From: Chloroflexota bacterium
GTDB lineage: Bacteria > Chloroflexota > Dehalococcoidia > Dehalococcoidales > RBG-16-60-22
Assembly (NCBI GenBank): GCA_022574315.1
Contig: JACZSH010000092.1
Location: forward strand, 1 to 5,816
Reading direction: 5' to 3'
DNA: 5,816 nucleotides
Shown here piece by piece: positions 1-5,816 of the stretch. The notes below the pieces were generated by a model, which worked only from the letters and a program-made list of their open reading frames with translations, searched no databases and was not told the origin of the DNA. A program made the translations under genes and the position numbers. How positions within the stretch are numbered: position 1 is the stretch's first letter; every line of letters begins with the position of its first letter.

Positions 1-70
1 AGCCGGGGGTTCAAAGATAGTCCCCACCGTCCCTGGACCCTTCTCTACGCTCAGGGTGACATTGATGCCG

Positions 71-123
71 TTCTTTTAGGGCAAAGCCCCTCTTGGGGGA
101 AGGGGACACCGGGGATGGGGTCA
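71..123 (-). repeat. Dispersed repeat, left copy (inverted relative to 2868-2943)
   Basis: Read on the minus strand, this stretch gives ACCCCATCCCC, a C-rich segment, then CAAGAGGGGCTTTGCCCT and AAAAGA. The plus strand at 2868-2943 shows the same order: AACCCCATCCCCCC, a C-rich segment, then CAAGAGAGGCTTCGCCTC and TTAGA. The right copy has about 20-25 extra bases between the two blocks, part of a 10-bp stem. The shared order of two blocks makes this a real, diverged repeat family rather than chance C-richness. The purine-pyrimidine hairpin around TTTGCC or TTCGCC is its most conserved part. Confidence 0.5.
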
Positions 124-187
124 CCCCTCCACCCCTCTTTTCTTCTCCGCGTTATCCTTCCCGGACACCGGACACCACCACGCATGG

Positions 188-374
188 TTAACATAACTCA
201 AAAAAACAACTCAAAGCTGTTTCACGCCTGTCCTCATCTTCGTTCCCCAAAACAACTCAAAGCTAACCCCGCCATTCACCGGGGGAAAAAGACCCCGCGG
301 ACAGCACTCACTTCCTCCCTCACGCTCCTCTAAACAGGTGAGATTAACATAACTCCAAAAACAAAATCATAGCT
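188..374. repeat. 31-bp imperfect direct repeats with A-rich core
   Basis: Positions 188-218 and 344-374 align without gaps at 26 of 31 positions. They share a perfect TTAACATAACTC start and an AGCT end. A partial third copy at 249-264 repeats the 16-bp AAAACAACTCAAAGCT exactly as found at 203-218. An inverted relative (AAAACAACTCATAG on the minus strand) sits at 381-394. Spacing is irregular (46 bp, then about 95 bp), so this is not a CRISPR array. No function is evident. Confidence 0.6.
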
Positions 375-394
375 AACCAACTATGAGTTGTTTT
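356..394 (-). terminator. Possible intrinsic terminator of the amr operon
   Basis: On the minus strand AAAACAACTCATAG (394-381) pairs with CTATGATTTTGTTTT (372-358) around the 8-nt loop TTGGTTAG, with one mismatch and one bulge. The 3' arm runs into a T-rich tract (TTTTGTTTTTGG). It lies about 50 bp beyond the stop of the Memo-AMMECR1 gene, the right place for an operon terminator. The stem is AT-rich rather than GC-rich, and it is built from a sequence that belongs to the local repeat family, so the terminator reading is tentative. Confidence 0.35.
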
Positions 395-444
395 CCCAAA
401 AGCTTGTAATCAGGCGTAATTTTGCCCTTTTCAATTCCCCCTGG

Positions 445-1761
445 TCACTGGTATCTCTTCACCTCAAAGCAGGATAGCTTCAACGGCTCGTCAGGGGCAA
501 TCCCCGCCTTCCGGCAGCAGATGTCAATCTGCTGTTCCACCGTATCCACTCCTTCAAGGTCGGGGAGGAGCAAGCCGCGCCGGTAGCCGCACTCGACGAT
601 TAACCCGTACTTCTTCGGGTCGAGCTTGCTTTTGTCCTTGGCCGGCCGGGGACTGGTGAGCACGTCGACACTGTAATCGAGGTATTCAAGCTCTTCGGGG
701 GCGACGGGCGGGAAGCGGGAGTCGCGGGTGGCCGAACTGACCGCGTTGTTGATTATTTCCTCAGCCACGTTGGAATGGGTGGGTTCAAAGGTGCCGATGC
801 AGCCTCTCAGTTCGCCGCCCTTGTGGATGGAGACGAAAACGCCGGCTTTTTCTATCATCTCCGGGGTAGGGTCTTCCGGGGGCGGGAGAACCCTGCCTTC
901 GCGGACAAAAACCTCGATGGTCTGGCGGGCCAGCCGCACCAGCGGGTGCGCCTCGGCGGCCTTGAGAATGATGCCGGCGTAACCGACGACGCTGGAATAA
1001 TCGGAAGTGGTGTCACCGCTGGTCTGATATTTGACCAGTTCCGCGGTCGTGGCGCCGAGTTCTTTGGCGGCGGAAATGAGGCTGACGGTCGGGCCGTAAC
1101 CGCACATCGAGATGTCCAGCTCTTCGACCCGGCGCAGCAGCTCGGCTTCGTCCAGGGTCAGGATGGCGTCTATTGCCTGAGAGTCCTTTTTTTGAGCCAG
1201 CTCCTGAGGTTCGTAGTGGGTCATGTCACTGCTGGCGATGATGATGACGTCTCTTTTCATCTCTTTTACGGCGCGGGCAATATCCCGGCCGATTTCCCGG
1301 TAGACGTCCCCGGTGGCGGAGGAAAGGACGATGGGCACGATACGAAAGGAGCGTTTGAAAAACTGGAGTAAGGGCAGCTGGACCTCGATTGAGTGCTCGA
1401 ACTGATGGGCGACATCGTCGGCCTGGAGGTAAGCGGAGTCAGCCTGAATACGCGCCGCCAGTTCGGCGTCAATCTCCACATTGCCGAGTGGTGTTTTCCA
1501 GGTACCCGTCGTCATAATACTGAAAGGTTTACCGCGGCCGCTGTGGTTGGGACCGATGATGATAAACGTGTCCTTGAAGATAATCCGGGAGAAGACGGCG
1601 GCAGCTACTCCCCCGGAATAAATGTACCCGGCGTGGGGGGCCACCAACCCGATAACCTCCTCTTTTTCAGCTGGCTCGTCAACGAGCGTCTCAATGAGTG
1701 CCGTCAGGTGCGGCGCCGAAGCGGGGTAGAACTGTCCGGCGACGACAGGTTCTCTAATCAT
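445..1761 (-). CDS. amrB/amrA: Memo-AMMECR1 fusion protein (AmmeMemoRadiSam system proteins B and A)
   Basis: This 438-residue protein joins two families. Residues 1-268 form a Memo-like domain, structurally related to class III extradiol dioxygenases (LigB). It keeps the metal-site motifs APHAGY (H43), GPNHSG (H73), SSDMTHY (H182) and MCGYGP (C220). Residues 270-438 form an AMMECR1 domain with the invariant core LRGCIGTF (318-325) and a conserved SRFPPV (348-353). Human MEMO1 is a metal-binding redox protein; the function of AMMECR1 and the reaction of the bacterial system are not settled. The start is the ATG at 1761: GGAGG lies 5 nt upstream, and MIREPVVAGQFYP is the usual Memo N-terminus. 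The same frame stays open to 1965, but that part is a shadow of amrS. The gene overlaps amrS by 8 bp, suggesting translational coupling. The protein is presumably cytoplasmic, since I see no signal peptide or membrane segment. Confidence 0.93.
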   Translation of the reverse strand: MIREPVVAGQFYPASAPHLTALIETLVDEPAEKEEVIGLVAPHAGYIYSGGVAAAVFSRIIFKDTFIIIGPNHSGRGKPFSIMTTGTWKTPLGNVEIDAELAARIQADSAYLQADDVAHQFEHSIEVQLPLLQFFKRSFRIVPIVLSSATGDVYREIGRDIARAVKEMKRDVIIIASSDMTHYEPQELAQKKDSQAIDAILTLDEAELLRRVEELDISMCGYGPTVSLISAAKELGATTAELVKYQTSGDTTSDYSSVVGYAGIILKAAEAHPLVRLARQTIEVFVREGRVLPPPEDPTPEMIEKAGVFVSIHKGGELRGCIGTFEPTHSNVAEEIINNAVSSATRDSRFPPVAPEELEYLDYSVDVLTSPRPAKDKSKLDPKKYGLIVECGYRRGLLLPDLEGVDTVEQQIDICCRKAGIAPDEPLKLSCFEVKRYQ

Positions 1762-2791
1762 CTTGCCCTCCCCGGGGTGTCCTGAAGTTGAGTTCTGCCC
1801 CGCAGTATTTGCACCTGGCATCGGCCAGGCCGACCACTTCGGTACGGTAGCCGTACCGCTGTACAACAATTTTACCACAGGCGTAGCAGACGGTATTTTC
1901 ACTCCGGTGGCCGGGGACGTTGCCGGCGTCGATGAACTTGAGGCCGGCTTTCTGGCCGATATCATAAGCCCGTTCCAGGGTGGAGACGGGGGTGGGGGGG
2001 AGGTGGCTGAGGTGGTGGTGGGGGTAAAACCGGGTGACGTGCCAGGGGGTCAGCTCACCCAGCTCTGTCACTATCCAATCGGCCAGACCTGTCAGCTGCT
2101 CGGTGTCATCGTTTAAAGTGGGGATGATATTGGTGACCACCTCGACGTGCATACCCCAGTGGTGCCGAGCCCGTTTGGCGACTTCAAGGATGCCGCGCCA
2201 GCGGGAAACCCGGGCTAGGTTCTGGTAAAAGGCGTCTGAGAAGCCCTTGATATCAACCCGCCAGGCGTCCAGATAGGGCCCGATAGCGTCCAGCGCCTCT
2301 GGGGTCAGGTAGCCGTTAGTGACGTAAACGGTGTAGAGATTGTTTTCCTTAGCCAGCCGGGCCGAGTCGAGGGTGTACTCGAACCACATGGCGGGCTCGT
2401 TGTAAGTCCAAGCGATACCCTGGCAATGGTTTTTCCGGGCCAGGTCAATGGCGGTCGGCGGCGTAATTTCCTGGGAGCCTAGCCAGGGCTCACTGCCCAC
2501 CGGGCAGGCAATTTCCCAGTTCTGACAGTGCTGGCAGTGAAAGTTGCAGCCCCAGCCGCCGACGGAGAAAACGAGGGTACCGGGGAAAAAGTGGAAGAGG
2601 GGTTTCTTTTCGATGGGGTCGGTGGCGACGGATGAAGTCATGGCGTAGTTCAGGTTATACAGGGTACCGTCCCGATTCTGGTACATGCGGCAAACCCCGA
2701 ATTTGCCGGGAGCGATGGCGCAGCGCCACTGGCAGATGTGGCATCTTACCCGGGAGCCGGCTAACTTTTCCGAGAGCAGTGCCTGGCGCAT
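1754..2791 (-). CDS. amrS: AmmeMemoRadiSam system radical SAM enzyme
   Basis: This 345-residue radical SAM enzyme carries the 4Fe-4S motif CNFHCQHC (C82, C86, C89), preceded by a GGWGC lead-in. It uses SAM to generate a deoxyadenosyl radical; the substrate of this family is not established. Conserved family landmarks are an N-terminal cysteine set (C17, C20, C24, C34), DPIEKKPLFHFFPG (58-71), TYNEPAMWFEY (129-139), VTNGY (157-161) and WRVDIKG (177-183). A C-terminal zinc-ribbon-like pair, CYAC (302-305) and CKYC (327-330), completes it. It looks full length. The ATG at 2791 has GAGG six bases upstream. Its stop lies inside the start of the Memo-AMMECR1 gene, so the two are co-transcribed, with amrS first. 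The neighbourhood contains all three namesake parts of the system. Confidence 0.93.
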   Translation of the reverse strand: MRQALLSEKLAGSRVRCHICQWRCAIAPGKFGVCRMYQNRDGTLYNLNYAMTSSVATDPIEKKPLFHFFPGTLVFSVGGWGCNFHCQHCQNWEIACPVGSEPWLGSQEITPPTAIDLARKNHCQGIAWTYNEPAMWFEYTLDSARLAKENNLYTVYVTNGYLTPEALDAIGPYLDAWRVDIKGFSDAFYQNLARVSRWRGILEVAKRARHHWGMHVEVVTNIIPTLNDDTEQLTGLADWIVTELGELTPWHVTRFYPHHHLSHLPPTPVSTLERAYDIGQKAGLKFIDAGNVPGHRSENTVCYACGKIVVQRYGYRTEVVGLADARCKYCGAELNFRTPRGGQDD

Positions 2792-2821
2792 GGTAAACCT
2801 CGGCGGATGCGGTTTAACTTA

Positions 2822-2850
2822 ATTATATCACCCGACCGGATTCAATTATA
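2822..2850 (-). promoter_or_regulatory. Candidate -10 elements for the amr operon
   Basis: Two perfect TATAAT hexamers lie on the minus strand upstream of amrS, at 2850-2845 (within GGCTATAATTG) and 2827-2822 (within GATATAATTAAG). They are 53 and 30 bp upstream of the start codon. Neither has a convincing -35 at 16-18 bp. The match to consensus -10 and the position before the first gene of the operon support a promoter, but this is inference from sequence alone. Confidence 0.35.
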
Positions 2851-5816
2851 GCCTGGTTGTTGAGAGTTAACCCCATCCCCCCTGTATCCCCCTTGATAGA
2901 GGAAGGGGGATAGATTTACAAGAGAGGCTTCGCCTCTCTTAGACTCTCGGGGGGGTATCTCCCTACTTCCAAAAGGAGAGGGAGAGGCGTTGGAAGGGAG
3001 GGGCTTCGCCCTCTGGGAAACCTCTTGCATAAAGCAGGGAATTACACCCCGCGCCAGCAAAAACAGGTAAGCCGGTGAATTGCGACGGTGCCAGCAAAGT
3101 GCTAAGATTAACCTGACGTACCGGCCTACTTCTCCAAGAAAATCCTCTTTCCAAAGTGTTCAGACCTTCAGATTCCGGGGGGCATTTTCGTCAATTAATG
3201 ATATCGCAGAGGGCTCCGCATAAGGTATTTTACGGTTGGTGGATAGTTGTCGCCTCTTTCCTGACGGCGCTGTACGTAGGCGGCGCGGTATTTTACGGAT
3301 TCACCGCTTTCTTCGAGCCAATAATAGAAGAGATGGGCTGGAGCCACACGCAACTATCGCTAGCGGCCTCCCTGCGCGGGCTGGAGATAGGGATTCTTTC
3401 GCCATTCATCGGTTTCCTGGTTGACCGCGTGGGTCCCCGGAAAGTTATCTTTGCCGGTGTGCTGACAACGGCAGTCAGCCTGGTACTGCTCAGTTATGCC
3501 ACCTCCCTGATCATGTTTTACAGCGCCTTCGCCCTGATGGCGGTGGGCACCAGCGCCAGCACGGTGACCGTGATGTTGACGGCGATAGCCAACTGGTTTC
3601 GGAGAAAGATGGGGCTTGCCAGCGGGATGGCGATTGCCGGCTTCGGCTTCAGCGGTTTGCTGGTTCCGGTAATCGTCCGGCTTATCGACCTGTACGACTG
3701 GCGCCAGACGATGATTATCTTGGCAATAGGGATGATAGTCTTGATTCTGCCCCTGTCACTGGTCTTCCGGCACCGGCCCGAGGAATACGGTTACTTTCCC
3801 GATGGGCAGGCAGAAGGTTTGCCGATACCTTTGCCTGGTTCCGGATCCTCGGCCACGGCCGAGGACGGGTTAAACGTGAGGCAGGCACTGAGGAGCCGGA
3901 CGTTCTGGCGCCTGGCCCTGGCGCGCATGTATCTTATGATTACGATGATGACGATAATAACTCACGTCATGCCGTACCTGAAGAGCGTCGGCATCAACAG
4001 GGCGACTTCCAGCCTGGTGGCGACCGCCCTCCCGCTAACGAGCATAATCGGACGGATGAGCTTTGGCTGGCTAGGAGATAAGATGAACCAGAGGCTGGTA
4101 GCGGCGGCGAGTTTTGTCATGATAAGCTCCGGGGTGTTCTTTTTCGCCAATGTTTCCTCGGCGCAGGTCTGGGTACTGGTCCCCTGTATCGCCCTGCTGG
4201 GGGTGGGTTACGGAGGCACCAACTCTATCCTGCCGGTAATGGCGCGGAAACACTTCGGGCGTGCCCGTTTCGGGAGCGTTTATGGCCTGATGGAAGGTAT
4301 CGGCGCTCTGGGAAGCATCGTGGGCCCGACTCTGGGCGGATGGGCCTACGATAACTGGGGCAGCTACCGGTTAGTCTGGCTGTTGCTGGCCGGCCTGGCG
4401 GTGGTGGCCGTCATCTCCGTTGCCACCATTGCCCCCGCCAGGGGACGCGGTAATAGATGAGCCGACTTAGCTGGGAAACCTTCCGGCAGAGCTAACTTTT
4501 GTGCCGGTTACCCGGTACCGCTACCAGGACCGGTGAGCGGGAAAGTTTGACAGGATATTTGAGGTAGGTAATAACGAAAACTCAGAACCTGATGTTAGCA
4601 AAATGTTAGCAAATTCTGAGGATTTAGCTAGTAGGCCGTACAGGTCTCGAACCTGTGACACCCTGATTAAAAGTCTGTAAGACGGTGTCCTTAATGGTAC
4701 CTTTACGATCAGTTTGGTATTATTCTATCTACTCGGGAAAGCCTGATTTGTTCGTATAGTACCTTTCTGATTGCACTTATTAGCGTTTTGTTGCAGGTCA
4801 ACTAAAAAGGTTCCGTTTTGGGGGGGGCAGGTCAACGACCAGGCGGCCAGAGAGAACGGTGACAGCGATCTAATCCCCTACTGGATGGCCCCCGGCAGCA
4901 GCAAAGTAGAGCGCCATGTGCCGCTATTGCCGTTTAGTAGAGAAGTCGAAGGGTTTAGGAGACTCAAGAGGCGATTAGCCGCCTATCGAGTTGTCTTCGG
5001 ACAGCCCAGGCAAGAAGATCTCGTGAACTTGCTCGACAAGGCGGACCTAGAAGTTGGCAATTTGACTGAGTGGGCGATTGACCTGTCGCCGCCCTAACGA
5101 CCTACTGATTGCGGCAAAACCTTCTCCGCCGCTGACTTAGCCTCAGCGACCAACTCATCCACGTCGGTGAAGACATACTCGTCTTTCGGCTCAAGGAAAA
5201 GTAAAACCGCCTCTTTCACCGGCTTACCTGTGGCCTGCATCAGGGAATAGGCGTAGCCGCCCATCTGCACCCGATATTGACCCGCCCGGGCTTCTAGCTC
5301 TTCGGTAGTGCCAACCGCGTCCGTCTTGTAGTCCACCAAGACCAGACCGTCTTCCTCTTCATACAGCAAGTCGATGAACCCCTCGATCACCGCGATGAGC
5401 TCGTCGAGGCGCGCGATTTTGTGGTCCGAACTGCGGCCGAGCGTGTCGGTTACTCCGCCGCGTCCAAACATCCTACACCCGATCTGGCGTCATGAACGCC
5501 ATCTTGAGTTGCTCATTGCCGCAACCCAAAGGTATTTTTTCCCGCAGGTCTTTGGAGAACTTTTCTTTTTGACCATCATCTTTGATTATGCGATCAAATC
5601 TTTCGTCGATGGAGACACGAGCACATTCGGCGGTAAGCAAGTGGCCGCCTGGCTTCGGAAGATCGACGAACCATTCCTGTTCGGGTTGGATCCGCAGGAA
5701 ATTCAGCATTTTTTTGCTTCGCAAAAGCTAGACCTTGTCTGCGACCTGGGTCCTGAACTCCTGGAGAAAATATATCTGGCAACACCGCGCGGTGTAACTT
5801 TGGGGCCATCGCTGGG

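Larger units (their letters stand above)
1..444. other. Non-coding, repeat-rich region downstream of the amr operon
   Basis: I see no supportable gene here. The only open frame of any size (115-333, plus) is low-complexity, spans repeat sequence and resembles no protein I know. Minus-strand positions 34-61 carry a 'TGTCACCCTGAGCG..GAGAAGGGTC' word, a type of sequence I have seen dispersed in intergenic DNA of many bacteria. Positions 71-123 match a repeat found again, inverted, at 2868-2943. Positions 188-394 hold a separate family of A-rich repeats and end in a hairpin. The stretch from about 340 to 430 is clearly AT-richer than the genes beside it. The region lies 3' of the minus-strand operon, so its hairpins may help end that transcript. 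Confidence 0.6.

Overview
The window reads as a piece of an anaerobic bacterial chromosome of moderately high GC content. Chloroflexota (Dehalococcoidia-like) is a reasonable guess. The guess rests on general impression only: an AmmeMemoRadiSam operon, intergenic 'CTGAGCG..GAAGGGTC'-type and 'GGCTTCGCC' hairpin repeats, and the character of the major facilitator. No marker gene in the window fixes the lineage.

Left and centre (1-4460) look like ordinary chromosome. Positions 1-444 are non-coding and repeat-rich. Positions 445-2791 on the minus strand hold a two-gene operon: a radical SAM enzyme of the AmmeMemoRadiSam system (amrS), then a single gene fusing the Memo-like protein (system protein B) to an AMMECR1 domain (system protein A). 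The two frames overlap by 8 bp, so all three components of this widely conserved but biochemically poorly defined system come from two cistrons. The operon is bracketed by inverted, diverged copies of one dispersed repeat (71-123 and 2868-2943). A divergent, repeat-carrying intergenic region of about 400 bp separates it from a plus-strand 12-helix MFS transporter (3198-4460), which is followed by a plausible terminator.

The right part (4461-5816) is of different character. It opens with an AT-richer stretch carrying a perfect 11-bp tandem duplication inside a 7-bp inverted repeat. Next is the 3' half only of a tRNA-Lys(UUU) gene on the minus strand, cut just upstream of the anticodon loop. 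That is the signature of an attachment site left by a tRNA-targeting tyrosine recombinase, although no integrase is visible. Beyond it lie three gene tails, all lacking their N-termini: the C-terminus of a probable SF2/SNF2-type helicase (+), the C-terminal RecB/AddA-type nuclease domain of a UvrD-family helicase-nuclease (-), and the C-terminal part of a leucine carboxyl methyltransferase-like SAM methyltransferase (+, running off the window). The first two meet tail to tail with overlapping stop codons, so they look like a preserved natural junction from which both gene bodies were lost. I read the region as the decayed edge of an integrated island with DNA-processing or defence-type cargo.

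No complete undescribed system is visible. The points most worth a second look are the tRNA-fragment att site with its repeats, the graveyard of decapitated genes, and the Memo-AMMECR1 fusion coupled to its radical SAM partner.
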